This document shows positions 33,801 to 48,800 of a stretch of 64,000 nt of DNA, piece by piece. The notes under the pieces are model-generated. The model was given only the letters and a program-made list of their open reading frames with translations. It was not told the DNA's origin and made no database searches. The position numbers and the translations under genes were made by a program. Location: the NCBI RefSeq assembly GCF_039555335.1, contig NC_092628.1:68018292-68082291 (forward strand). Reading direction: 5' to 3'. The stretch is from Amphiura filiformis. Lineage: Eukaryota > Echinodermata > Ophiuroidea > Amphilepidida > Amphiuridae. Positions within the stretch are counted from its first letter, which is position 1. Each line of letters starts with the position of its first letter.

Positions 33801-36800
33801 CGTAAAATCGATAATATATTTCTGCTAGATATTGTATGTAACAGATTATCGATTTTTCGTCATCAAACATTCGTTAGAACTTAAACATTACTGGAAATAG
33901 AATGGCAATAGATTAAATAACGTACATATTGTACATACAATATTGTACGTACAATACTCAGAGTCTGAAGCGCGCTTAAGAGTATTAAAGTGATTAACTG
34001 ATTAGTAGTAACAGTTTATGTATTTGCTATCGCTTGTCATATCAAATGATATCATTTTAGCATTGAAACTTTCCAAGCATTTTCTAGAATGCTCTGGCTA
34101 AATGCTTAAATTTGTCCAGTGCAAACTTATGTTTACCGGTGCTCCTGATTCCAGAAAAATACAGTGCTAATTTTTTGGAATTTAAAAAAGTATTATCCTA
34201 TTTAATATTTGGCCTTGGAAAAAGGTTAAAAACATTTATTTTTACATGGTTTCTTACCATTGCAGTCACAAAATTCAATTGAAAATACTCCATTGGAATC
34301 TTGAGTATAGTACTTTATGTTAATTTTTAATTAATAATTGTAAAATAGAACAGAACATGTGTTTGCTAAACTGATCTTAAAATTTGTACTTGTGTTTAAG
34401 CTTCTCAAAGCATACCAAAAACACCATAAAACACTGTTTATGGCCCTTATTTCCAAAAATTGGCCAGATATTAAAATGTGACATGTATAGATTGGGCTAC
34501 TTGATTTGGCAAAACAGGATATAAATATTTTTTAATCCCAAAAAGTAGTGCTGTATTTGACTGGAATTGAAGTAGTAGACAACAAATACCATTGAAAGTT
34601 TTTACTTGTATTTACTTTATCTATCTAAATGTAATATTCACCTTTGTATTGCACACGGTAAAAGATAGATGAATATTAGTAGCACTCATGTACGCATTGC
34701 TACCCCTGTGGCCATTAGGTTGCATATGCACAATGAGTGGTGGAACGTTATTGGCATCAGAGAGCATATCTGAATGGACACACCCTACCTGCTGTTGGAT
34801 ATAGAGTCAATTAGAAATTTGTGGATGCTAAAATAGAAATTTGCTTTATTTCTCAGAAGGTCAATATTAATCCATGGAAGTATTACAAATCATCTATTTT
34901 TGTCATATCACACCTAAACAGCAATCCTGAATTAAAAGCATTATGCAGTTGGATAGACTTTTATTTAATGGAAAATTTATTGATTGACTAGGTAAAGATT
35001 ACAAATTTATAAATAAATATACAAATGGTTTTTTTTTAATTGTATAAGTGAATAACAACCCCTCACTACTGGAATGCAAGTCCAGCACTCTGCCAATCTG
35101 GCAGATTGTTGAGAGCCAAATGTCTGAATACTGCTTTTACAGGCATAGTTTCTCTGCTCTTTTTGGTGATAGTTTTGACAGTAATATATGGCCGCCCCTC
35201 CTAGTTATACTTTATTCCTATTGATGTGTAAATGTACATGTTTATTTCCAGTGAAAAAGAAGGCGAGTTATTAGCATTGGGGTAAGACTAAGTAAAATAG
35301 CTATGAATAAAAGTTAAGCATGGGGATTTCCAATTGGGATGGAATAATACATCTTAGATTGGGCATCTATCTTCCAAACTTCCAAACAGTTGAAAAGGAC
35401 TCTTAACCATCATACAAATCTTCTTATATCTATGTATTTGATAACGATTTGAATACAGTTGCATGTCTATTTGTTTGTGTGTGTATTTATGAATAATTAA
35501 TTAATTAATTAATTTATTTATTAATTTATTAATTTATTAATTTATTAATTTATTAATTTATTAATTTATTAATTTATTAATTTATTAATTTATTAATTAA
35601 TTAATTAATTAATTAATTAATTAATTTATTTATATACGAGTAGAACTTGTATTATTAGCTCTGCTTTAATGCATCGAGCACTCTGCACGAAGATAGTCAT
35701 CTTTTTCCAAGTGTTTATTTATTTATTTATTTATTTATTTATTTTACTTGTTAGTTTGTTAAAGGACAGAAACTCCGTAATAGCTTGTTATAAAACTAAA
35801 AGCTCCCCACCTACATGTAGTTAGCAAATTTCAATAATGTTATTGCAAAACAAATTTAAAGACAAAAATGAACTTTGTGATGCTTCAATTTCATTCTTAT
35901 TAAAATATGTGGTTATGGTTGTCTTGAATGCCTTGCCTTGTTTCCAACTTTGTAAATTCTTGGTATATTGTTTCAAACTTGATTTTTACTTGGTATTTCT
36001 TGGGTAAAAGATGCTAAATCAACAGGTTGCATTTCCCTTTATTGTCATGAGTGCAAATGTGGATGGGAGAAAATGATGTCACACTGACAATTTCTAAATT
36101 GATGGTTCTTCTCAGACATCTTAAAAATTACAAAGTTATGGGAAATCTCCCATATGGGAATTCTAGACATGGGGCCAAAATAGTACACCTCTGGAATTTT
36201 TGGTTTGAGACCCAAATGAATAATGATTGGAATCTTAAAGCATGCGTGTTACTGAGGTTTGCATGCATGTGCAGCACTCGACACACATTATGGATATAAT
36301 GCATTATATAGATGAGATGTCAATGTTTATCAACAAAGGCAAGGGACTGGTATATTGATGTGCTTGAGCGAACTGCATACAACCACTACATTGTTCAATA
36401 GCCTTATTGTGATGTGGCGGGAGTTTTAAAAGCACATACCCTGAACAAAATATGATGTGCATGCATACTGCCAGGCAAAAAACAATGGAAACTGTGATGA
36501 TGCACACACATACTGCCAGGCAATGACGTCCCTCCCCTCCATGAGCAGCAACATGCAACTACGGCAGATTCCACATTCTCCTTGTCTACTCTCTTTGGAT
36601 GCCACATGGTGGTATTATTGTGTAATGTCTAATGATAATTATTTTTTGTGTTTACAGGGCTATTCCTCCCAAGAATTTAAGCAAAGCATCACACGTTTCT
36701 ATGTTGGGCCAGAGTGTAGCAGCGTACTGTACAACACTAGGACCATCACATCTCCGTAAACTCACAACTAGAATTATCTCAGACACAACTTTATGGATGT

Positions 36801-39800
36801 CAAGAATATTCCGGTAACTACAAATTCCATGCCAAAATCACACCCAATTTGTAAGGGTTGATTTATCTCACATCTCACAATTGATATATGTAGCTCAAGT
36901 CACAAGTTTCAATAATTCTTGAATCAAATCCAAGCAGATTCATCCAAATAATCACAAGCAAGTATGTTATACACATTGTCACTCATCCAGAAGTAATAAT
37001 CAACATTGAATGATTGTACAGCTATCACATGATCAATCCAGCGGAGGTATTGACCTGAAGAAAGCTTGCAACTGTAGTGATGCTCCGTGAAGGTTTTGAT
37101 TGAATAATATTAACAGAAAGCAATAAAGGAGACACACCTAAATTCTGACATTTTTGTGCGTTATTAATTTTCACTTTTGCACTTTTTGACATTTTCAGTC
37201 ATCATTTATGTTCACATTTTCAAAGTACTGTATAATTAATAGGATTTATTTTGCAGAGGTTTAATTTTTACGTCTTTTGAGGTTCAAGGTTAAAGTCAGC
37301 GGAAATGATTAAACCCATAGGTTTCAATTGAGTAGATGTTTGAAATTGTGAATAAAATAAAAACCAAAAATGTTCAGAGCCGTTAAAACCTCAAAAAATT
37401 CATCCTGTGAAAATAACCTGTTATACAGTAGTAGTACATACATGTAGGAAAATGAAAAATACGAATAAATACATGCATCAATGTTCAGGAGGATAATGAA
37501 GTTACCTCAATTTAAAAAAAATATTCAGGGACCTGAATTATTTAACATTAAAACTATTTACATGTAAAGTGACATAAGTGGTAAGTTTTGTTTGCTATAT
37601 TTAAGAGTTTAATTCATTCCTGTGTTCATATCATCAAATTCTACTCACGATTCCACCCTATTAGCAAACCTAATTGATAGAAATCTGACCTTGTGTTTAT
37701 TCATGCTGCCTGGCTCCCCACCAGTCAATATTTGTACAATTTTACTATTGAATATTTGATTATTGGTGAAGCTATGTATATTGTTGCTACAAATATATGG
37801 TAATGTTAGTTGAATGAATGAATGGTAAAGGAACTCTTTCTGGGTCATAGGTCTCATGAAAGTATGCATTTCTTATGAATTGGGAAATTATCAGATCCAA
37901 TCTCAGGCTAACAAAAATAAATACATACAAATAAGAATACAATACTGTTTGCTTGTCCTCAACCACCTTTTATTTATTTAAAATTTATCTTTACTGAGGG
38001 TATAAATGCATACAGCAACTACTGCTTTCCAAACAGGCCTTCATACAAAATCATATTTACAAGTGCTATACAATATAAATCTTAGAAAACAGTGTACACA
38101 TAACAACAATTGAAATTGAAGCAGTATTTTGATAAGTTTGCAATATAGATACACAATATGAATAGGGCAAAACCATTGCTGTGAAAAGCTTTGAAAAGAC
38201 ATTTTGATAAATTTCTTGAGAATATGTGAAGATATATATGTAGATAAGGTAGAATATGATTGGTTGGTGAGATTTTGTTTAAAGTTAAGGTATACACAAA
38301 TACGACTTGACACATTCCTACACCTCACTGGTGGCCATAGCCGGGGGCTTCCATCCATTTTACGCAATGCCAGCATCATAGGCGTGCAGCGTTTACTGCT
38401 CCTGTGACGCGGTGCAAGTGCTACACGCTCCGATGCGTTCGCGATAGTGGGCGTCTTGGATCGCAATCCAAACAAACAAAGCTAGTTTGGCGGGCCCCCA
38501 GCTATGGCCGACTTAATCCTGATCATCACTTGGCTAGTTGGATGCGTCTATAGTTTTATTATTTTACTTGTGCGCTATTAGTTTAGAAGTAACTAAAGTG
38601 GTTTATAAACTTTCCCATTTGCAGCAAGTTGAGATTTATAGACTTGTAAACCAATTTTCCTGTTCATAATTTGGTTGTGTGGCAGAAAAGCTCAATAGAA
38701 GTGGCTGCATCATTAGAGGCAATGTGCTGAAGTTATTGTCCACCTGTGGATGCAATGAAACAGAGCCAGCATATCTTGATAGCTAACTTATTTCTCTCTA
38801 TTGTTTCTTCTAAAGATTTGATGACTCCTCAGCATATTATCATAACGATGACAGGGAAGGTCTAGTCAGAGTATGCCGATTGGCTCTCAACGCTAAATAT
38901 GAAAAGTTTGCAACAGAAGGTTTCAATGCACTCTATACCAAGCCACCTATTATATATATCAGTGCCGCATCAAGACCCGGTCTGGGACAGTTTGTTTGTA
39001 CACAGGTAGGTTAGCGATATACTGATAAAGTAATATTCAGATTTCCTTTGACAGCATAACCATCACAGATATCTGCCGACGCCAAGCGCTGCGTGCATTG
39101 GACCTTGTGCAAAATAATACTGCGCTGGACGGCTAGCAGTACGCTTAATTTGTAAAAGGAAATCTGAATATTACTTTAATACATGTATATATTTTGTAAA
39201 TATTTAAAATATTTGTACTTGTAGATCATTACACACAGAAGGTGACTTAATGTACAAGGACATGAGTTACTTGTCGGATATGAGCAAAAGTTAAGTGAGG
39301 TCACAAATAGTCAAAGATTTGATGCCTGAACTTTGATATTTACAGGGTATGAATATTAATGAACTTGTTTTAAATGTTCTTTTCACAGTTGGGTCTTCCT
39401 CTGTCCAGTTTATGTACCGTCCCCTGTAATACAATGTTTGGTTCTCAACACACAATGGTAAGTATAGCTGGGTTCCAGTTTATGTACCGTCCCCTGTAAT
39501 ACAATGTTTGGTTCTCAACACACAATGGTAAGTATAGCTGGGTTTCAATTTTTGAGAAGAGGTAGGAAATCTGAAAGTCAAAAGTCATCAATGATCAAAA
39601 GTTCAAGATGTAAATTTGAATTTCACCAACTGTAAGTGTAATTATATTAACTTACTTTGAGTTAAGATTCATCTATTCATGTATCTTACTTTGAGTAAAG
39701 ATTCAAGATTCATGTATCGGACCTTACGACATTCCTCATTTGAGCGTACACAAAGTGCTCAACTTGCCGGGGCTTACATGTAAAATGTCGTCTGTGTACG

Positions 39801-42800
39801 CTTGCACTATTTGCATTATTTTTGGTTTCGCTAACACACACACTATCATCGACCCCTATGAGCAACATGCTTACCTTACTCAGTTTGGTCACATGTTATT
39901 TGGATCAACTTTCAATACCCCATACCCAAATGATTCATTGATATTTTGTTGTCACTTTAACAATTTTTAAACACAGGATATTGCTACACTAGAAAGGCTA
40001 ATCAAAGATGATGAAGGGTCTTCTAAAACACCTCTATTGGTAGTAGCTAATGCAGGTACACCTCTAGCAGGACACACAGATAATATCAATAGACTCAGGG
40101 CTATATGTGATGACTATGGGGTGTGGCTCCATGCAGAAGGGTGAGTAATTAACTCCTTATTAACTCTTATGGTTGGTGAGTCATGAACTTGTTTTGAACT
40201 CCTCTGAAGAGTTAACTAACTCAATAAATCCTCCTCTGGTAGTAACTAATGTAGACACACATTACCTCTATCTGGGCACACAGATATTAGCTCCAACTAA
40301 TGGTGAAGCTAATGCATTGTTGGAAAAGAAAAACTTGAGGAGTCATGTATCACATATGCACTGATGCTACTAGTTGAATTATGTGTTTTCCTCAGTTGAT
40401 TCCAGCTTGAGTAAAACAAGGTGATCGCAAAGTCACTTGGACCTATATCACTCTTTCACTTGGTGATCTGAATATAAGCTGTAAAGTAATGATATTATTA
40501 ATGTTGATGTGTTTTTCCCATTTTCAGGCACAATTTATCCACATTAGCACTTAGTACAGTGCCATCATCAATATTGGTAAGTACACAGTGTTCATTATAC
40601 AATTAGACTGATCAGGTTGTGTGTTAGATGTGATTAATACAAGGATGATGTGTAATTGAGACAGCTTGTCAGCTTTTACTGCTGCTGTATTAATGTATGA
40701 ATATCCATCTCAAACTTTACTAGTAAATGTATAACTTCTAAGTCAAATCATATTGTATTAAATTTATGAGTATTTGTTGACAAAATATATATCATCTTTG
40801 TAATTCATAAATGAATTAGGTTTGTGTTTTTGTTGTTTGTTTGTTTTGCAGGCAGCTAAACGTGTGAATAGTATGACTATAAGCCCTGGAGTATGGCTTG
40901 GATTACCTGGGACACCTGCTGTTGTATCTTTTATAATGTGTGATACCATGAGTGTGAATGTGAAGGGAGCATGTGTGTAGGGGTGGAGTGGATGGGGTGT
41001 GACTGGGGGAATGTGAAGGGAGCATGTATGTAGGTGTGGGATGGATGGGGGTATGGATGTAAGTTTTTGAATGACACATAGTCATAGATGTGCATGTTTG
41101 TGTATCGGTGTGTGCAAAAATTTATATGTTAGAGGGTGAGTGTATGTTTGTTGTTTTGAACTTGTGTGTGTAAATGCTTTTAAGTTGAAGTTTAGTAAAT
41201 AAGTTTGTCAAATTCACAGGAATAATCATCCATTCTGATATTGAATATAATGTTCCTTGACTTACTGGTGATCAGACACTCTACAAGACTGCAGACCCAG
41301 CTATGGTGAGTTAACTAGCATTCATACACTCCTAGATAGTGAGAACCAATCGGAGCAAGCGTTAGTAAATTACTAGCCGTGCATAAATATTGTATAACTA
41401 CACGGGCGCGCACTCCGCGTAGTACGTGCAGTGCTTTCGGACGCTTTAATTTTTCTTGCGGGTGGATGCACTTATAATTTGTTTGCATTCCCCAGCATTT
41501 TTAGTGACAATTTTGTTATAAAAATGGCAAAAATCACAGGATTTTTTAGTCGTGTATGAAATAGGTTAATAAATGCTTACAATTGTTGCTCGAGAAATTG
41601 TACAAAATAATGCACTTGTACTGAGATGTTGATGCGTCTAATGCACTCCCCCTTCGGGGCTAGTGCATTAGACGCATCAACATCTCAGTACGTGTGCAAT
41701 ATTTTGTACAATTTCACTTTCAACAAGGATATGCATTTATTAACCTATAATTAAAAAAGAGAAAATATACGAATAGGTGGTAATATTTTTAAAATCCTGA
41801 AGATTTAAAAACTTACAAATTCTCACCTTCGTATTTCTGCATCAACCTGATTAAGATTAGAGAAAACTGTGCTGGCAGTAACTTGCTACAATATGTATCA
41901 AATTGTGATTGATATTGATCTTTTTTCCCTTTCTCTATATCCCACAGAGTTTAGCAGCCGGACTATGTTCATCACAGATACAAGAGAGATTATGTTGCCT
42001 ACCGCTTTGGCTTAGTTTACAACATCTAGGATATGATGGTATTGTACAGAAACTCAAACATGCTGCAGACTTGGTAGGTATCAATCACTCATTTAGCCTG
42101 GCCAACTAACCAACAGACTGACCTGTTATTGTAAACAGAAATCAAGATACATTGAAACAACTGAAGCTAATTATATCTACTTAGAGAATAAACGATAGTA
42201 ATTTTTATTTTGCCTATCCGGTACCGTGTGATAGACGCCAGGCAGGTCCAATATTTTGAGTAGTGGATGCCGGCGCAGCCGGTATCCACTACGATAAAAA
42301 ATATTGGACCTGCCTGTCGCCATCATAGGTAGAGGATAGGCAAAATAAAAAATTACTATCGTTATTCTCATTCTTAGTCAGTTAAATATTATTTTAATAA
42401 CTGTAAACAAATTTTTTAAGCAAAAACTAAGTTACCGTCATAAAAACTCCCCTCGTTATAAAATGAACGAAACTTGTTTACAACTTCACGTATTCTGTTG
42501 CGCGTATTGCTAGCGCGTGCGCGTATTCCGCACTAGTCTCACGCATCCAGCGCGATACATACGCCGCACCTCTACACGCGATGTTACGAATTATCAAGAC
42601 GCATGATGACGTGGGGTCGTCTACGGCCTGATAGACGGCACCGAAATCATGCGATTGTCCAATCAGAAATGTGTCTACGAACTAGACCACTCCCACTGAC
42701 TAAGAATGGCATATTCAGACATAATGCTCACATGGTAAACAAGCAGATGGTTCAAATTTTTGATATCTAATTATGAAACAGTGATTCAAATCCTATGCAC

Positions 42801-45800
42801 ATTTCAACTAATTAAATTGTCAGGAATATTATAAATAATATTGTGTTAATATCATATGTACATAAGAGATGAAATATCTGTACTAATACACACAGAAAAG
42901 CTCATACAGATAAATACATGCTGCTGTCTGAGAAATTATGGCCATATGGGTACTACAAACCCATCAGCCTCCTTTACTTAGGTCACATTAATGTTTTTCG
43001 TCATTCAAAAGAGAGTTATTGTGTGCTTGCTAAGTGCACGGAAATAACAGATTGCATATAAAGTTTGTATCGTAAATCAAATTTTTCTTGTTTTTTTTTT
43101 TGTTTTATTACAGAGTCAACACATGTCTCAAAGACTCCATTCAATTGGTGCCATCAATATAGCTGTAAGTATATATGATAGATAATTTGTTCCTTTCATA
43201 CATGGTCTGAAGGTCTAAAAGACGCATTATCAACTTTGCTCTCACCCATGGACTAACCTAACTGAAATATCCTACAAAGTGTCATGTGCAAATGAGTGTG
43301 AGGTAATAGACACATTTAGAGGCCCATGTGGGGCTCAGGGGTACAATAAGGCTAAAAGCGGAGTCTTTTACCCTCATAAATAAAAATCACAAACACTATG
43401 AAATAGGCCCTGGAAGGCAGTTTCTGTAACAAGTATTAATTTCAATAATTAATGTCACTTCAGTAGGATTACTTATATCTCATCAATTTGAGAATGAAAA
43501 GCATAGGCCACTAATTAAACCTTTCATTTTATTACACTGACTTTGGAAGTAGATTACAATGAGTGTTTTTGACTTGCAAATTATTCCTAGGTTTATAATG
43601 CTCAATCATGCTTAGGCAAGGTAAGATGGATGCAATTGTACCGCATCGTGGAGAAATGTTGATTTTGTTTTTGAGAAATGTTTATTTTGTTTTCATGTTC
43701 CACATATTTCAAAGGATTCCCCATATTTACATGTAAGTGTTTCAAATGTCGCATATTTCTTTCAAAGGGATAAAAGATTAAACACCATAATGTTTAGATT
43801 GATCTTGGATTCACCATGCTTAAAAATAATACACATTTGGTTATCATGTTGATGAATAGCAAGCACATTGTCATTACAAGAATCTGTGGCATAATTTGCC
43901 TTTGTATATGGCTTCATATCTTGAAATTATAGTACACAATTTGCCTATCAGTATTCCAACTTGCCCAGATATTTTAACACTGTTTGCTGTGTAGGACCAT
44001 TTGTAATGAGTTGAGCTGAGACTTTGCTTACAGTATTTAAATTTACTACTGGTCATTTGGGCAAATAACAGCTGTTTGACAACTTGCCCATTCAAGCCTT
44101 GATTCATACTCTCAAGTGTATCAGTAAACCTATAATTGAAATATGTGGACTATGGAATATGCATGTTTTTGCCTTGTCAAGATTGAGATTGTTTGTCAGC
44201 AACAGTTAAGTTGATTTTGTTTTCAAATGCAAAGCATGTTTATTACCTTGTTATCATTTGTGTGTGCTGATGGACGTTTCTGTTTGTATAGATAAAATAC
44301 CAATTCTATAGGACTGGTATTTTTCCAAGAACAATTGATCTCATCCCAGAGTTTACTTTCATTTTGAATTATTTCTGCATTCAAATTTTGCTTGGTAACT
44401 TAAAATCAAGAATAATTTAATAATAAGAGGTTAGAATAAGAGAGCCGCATTAAGAATTCTGTATGCCAACCATCATATTGTCATATGTAGTGCACCACTT
44501 ACATTTATCAGTAGAGGCCCAACATTTAGAGAATAAAAGATAGGATTTTGTCTTTTGCCTATCCAATATCGTGTCATAGTATGCTCTCGTGGAAAATTGA
44601 GTTAGCTTGAAATTCCCATGGACAAGGAACTTACTGCTAATTTGTCTTGTTGTAACCTGTACGAAACTCGGGGAGCTGATCCTGGTTGCGATGGTTATAT
44701 GTGGAATGACTAGGCCTAGGGTGTGCGCTCTTGAAGCAGGAAAGTCCCTGATTTGTTGTTAAATGGTTTATGGAATGATGTGAGGACATCCCCGTTGTTT
44801 TAAATGAACGAAACCATCACGAACATCTAAGCCGCCGAAACGCGTTCTTAGTTCTCCCATGTGTATTACGCGAACGCATTATCGCGTGATCATTGAGGAG
44901 CAACAAGCGTGCCGCCGTTGCGTGGCGGCGCGCGCCCTGACTAATATCACTATCAACTATTGTGAGATATTATACACCAGAAAACCGATCAAATTACGTG
45001 AATTCTTTACAAGACGCACCCATTGAATAAGAATGAAGGATAACCAGGGTGTTATGTCAGGAGTGCTAGAGGTGTGTGCTCATGTCACTTCAGGTGAATT
45101 ATCACCAACATATATTGCACACATAATCCCAAGCAGGCACACACTAATCCAAAGTATGCTATTTCTTTTTCATCAGCAACACACAAACATGGCAACATGC
45201 AAACATGGCAGATTCTTGGGTCTCCTATTTGAATTTCTTTGAGTTACTGTAAATCAAGTTGTTTTTGCTGCATTATTGTTTGCATTGTTCTTATGCAATT
45301 AAACATGTTTTGCAAATTTGATGGTTCACCGTAAGCATGTGTAATTGCATTGTGTTTGCGTAATGTAGTATTGAGAATATGCAGTGGTGAGGAGCATGTG
45401 TGGTGGCCTTTCACACACTGTAGTCTCAATTCTTTAGCAAAGGATATGTCTACTCCAGGTAGTTTCTACAGAAAGGTGCTTTGACTTTTGGCAGTCACCT
45501 GTTTTGACTAGCCATTAAGTTTAACTCACTTCAGAGAAGACCAATACCAATCATTCTGTTATATTTTAATTATAATTGCAGGAAAAACAAGAGAAGAAAC
45601 AACAGACAATACAGTATGAGGGATCCTTGACTGATGTTGTGCGTAAAGTCATTCAAGTCTTGGTAAGTAATCATACAGTGAAAATACTGACATATTTGTA
45701 GACAAGATTTTTTTCGTATGTTGATAATGTATACAGAATTTATGAATCCTCTTTCAATCTGGACTAGTTTCAGGTTTATACATAGCCTTAACCTGTTTAA

Positions 45801-48800
45801 TCATTAAAGAGTTTTTCTTTGGATGTAAAAATGTCAGTTTTATATACAATTTCAAATTTATTGCAAATTTAACTAGGGTAGGTCTGGGCAGTACAATACT
45901 TGACCAAGAAAAAACTTACATTTGATATTTTTGATATTGTTAAACTTGAAATGTGTCGGAAGGGGCAAATAATATGCACCTGATGAAAATTAGTGGAGTG
46001 TATGTGACAGGCATACATTCAAAAACACAGCACATAGTAAACAGAGTGCAATTAGACATTTTTATGCACTTTGTGTATTTTTCTAACATCTTCCCTAATT
46101 GACTACTTAATTTGTCATTGTTCTGTTGACAGTCACAAGTTGATGTAGTCTCACCAGTGGTAGTATTCAGATATGAAGATCCTCATGGACCTGGATTAGA
46201 CAAAGCACCTTATGCTAATGACTCATCAGATGACACCAGCAACCATACATTAGCATTACCAAAACCCATAGTCAATGCCTTCAATACATGGGTAGGTAGC
46301 TATTTTATACATTATATATTGTAACTTTCATACAGTAATATAACTTGGTTCTACTTCAGAAGTGTTGTGTGTCATATTGATTCCAAATAATGTAAAAGAG
46401 ATTTAAAACTCCATATACTCATGTACATACTTCTTTGGGAAATCTACTCTTACTGGATTGTCATACATGGAGCCAAAAAGTATATATCTCCAAATTTGAG
46501 AGTTATATCTTAAAAGTATGTTCTTTACCAGGGTTGTAAAAGGAGAGAAAGGGTGAATGGGAGAGAGGAAGAAAGAGATGAAAAGAAGTAGAAAACTGAT
46601 GATAGAAGGAAGGGGGGGGGGGGAGATTCAATCTAATATGCTAAATATTTTATTTTAACATATTGAATATATAACATTGTCTTTTAGCTTGGAACAGAGT
46701 TAAATAAGAGGATACCTGATGTTGGTATTGATGTTGTTGACTTGGAAACTGATGGTGTGTGTTTACGATTCAGCCCAATGCAGAGTGCTCCATGTAAGTG
46801 TCATGGTTTCTAACTATTCTGTAATATTTCAAAGTCACCATCAAAACTCTTTTTAATTTTTTTTGCTGGTTGGGTGTACTGCTCAAGAATCCTCATTGGT
46901 TGATTGGATTGGGACATACATAATTGGCATATCTTTACTGATTAATGAAATTGGCTTCCAAAATTGAAATTGAGTTTGACAGCAAATGTAAAACAGACAT
47001 ACTGATTTTCTGGTACCTTTTCAAACTGGTTATAATCATTTTTCATGAAATAATGAAGTTGGTATTAATTTGATTAATATTTTTGTAAGCATCATATAAG
47101 TTTATGTGATTATGTTCTTGATCCACAGATAATGGCACCTCTGCAGATGACATAGACAACTTTGTAGAATGCCTGAAACAACTTCTTGTAAGTGTTTGGA
47201 GAAATATAGATTTATTTACATAATTATTTCACTAAAAGTATTAAAATCACTAGATCATTTTCAAAATTGCAGGTAAAAAGGAAGACTTTTATAGGATATC
47301 AAAAATAACAGCTGTTTACTAAAACCACCTAACAGGGCCTTCAGATTTGCTGTAAATCTATACAATTGTGCTTAAAGTATCGGAAAGGGTAGGCCTCTTA
47401 TATAAGAGCCATTTTCACAATATTTGATCCCATTTAGGGTTATCTTTGACACCCATGATTCACCAGGATCTTCTAAAATTCATTATGTAATCCTGCAACT
47501 TGTTTTAATATTTTGCGTTGCTGTTCCTCAATACACACCAGTATAACACTTTTTGCGACATCCAAGATACAAGCTTATAAAGAGACAGATGCTTAACTGA
47601 TATTGCCTTTTTTTCAGACTGTATTAAACTACAGCAATGAGCAGAGACCAGGATTTCAAGAGGCTGTTGAGTGTCGTGAGAATCTGATCTATGTTGACAT
47701 CCAATCTCATGGTGGACTAGGGGTTGTGCAGTAAGTAATAATTAGTTGTGTTCATCTAGTTACAAAGGAGAATATGTAGCATATTCAACCTAAGAAGAAG
47801 AAGAAGAAGTACTTAGCACTCCTGTTATGTCTAACTTGCATCTATTTTTAAAGATCACCCCTTTCAACGCACTGTTAGCATGAGCAATCACAGCAAATAC
47901 AAGTTGCAATAGCTGCATCATATTTGTTCTATGGATATTATTTCTGTTTTCTTGAACTACAACATTGTTTTGCATGAAAAATGTTCAGTTTGACTTTCAA
48001 AATATGGTAATTATTTTGTTTGCATAGTGCCTTCTGATGGTAACATAATTGTTCACCATATAAAATTTAAACCATATAAAAGTCATTGAAGTTATTTAGT
48101 ATTGTGAATAATATAGAAGAATATTGAACTGACTATGCTACTTGACTTTTTCTTTTCTGTAGATTTGTTCCTGAATATGTATCAAGTAATAAAAATGAAG
48201 AGCAAAATAAGAAAGAATTAATCAAGCTGAATGGAGAACTGGTGCAAAGACTTCAAGCTGGAGAAACTGGGGCCTTGTACTTTGCAGTACCAACGGAAGC
48301 TGAAACTGTCGCTGTTGGTGTTGGTATGGTGAACCCTGGTACTGATTTGGATGAGGTAGTGGATTTGATATGGGTAACAGGCAAAGAATTGGAGGATTCA
48401 TCCAAGGTGAGTTGAGAATCACAATGCCCATCCCTAGACTGACATGAGGCAAAATAAATTATTGATTGTCCTCATCCGACCGATCCTAATCTGAAAAATT
48501 GTAACATTTTTTTTGGGGGTTTACTATATAAATGAATACCGACCCTAATTTTGGAAATTCCAGAAAAAGTTTTTTTTATCTTCAAAATATTTGACATCTT
48601 ATTTTTTGCCTGCAATGTTATACTTTGTGTAGTCATGCAATTAACCTGTTGTTACCAATTGTTGCAATTTGCAGTTCTTGGAGACCATGACTGATTTGGT
48701 TCTAAAAGGTATTGAAGAAGCTCAGAAGGAACTGGAAAAGGAGAATGAAAACAAACTCATAGAAGAGGTAGGTTATGTATAAAATTGCTTTGCAATCTGT

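Noticed and set aside
39474-39527. Second copy of exon 8 as a real extra exon
   Set aside because: Entering at the available acceptor gives an in-frame TAA after six codons, so it cannot add a coding exon.
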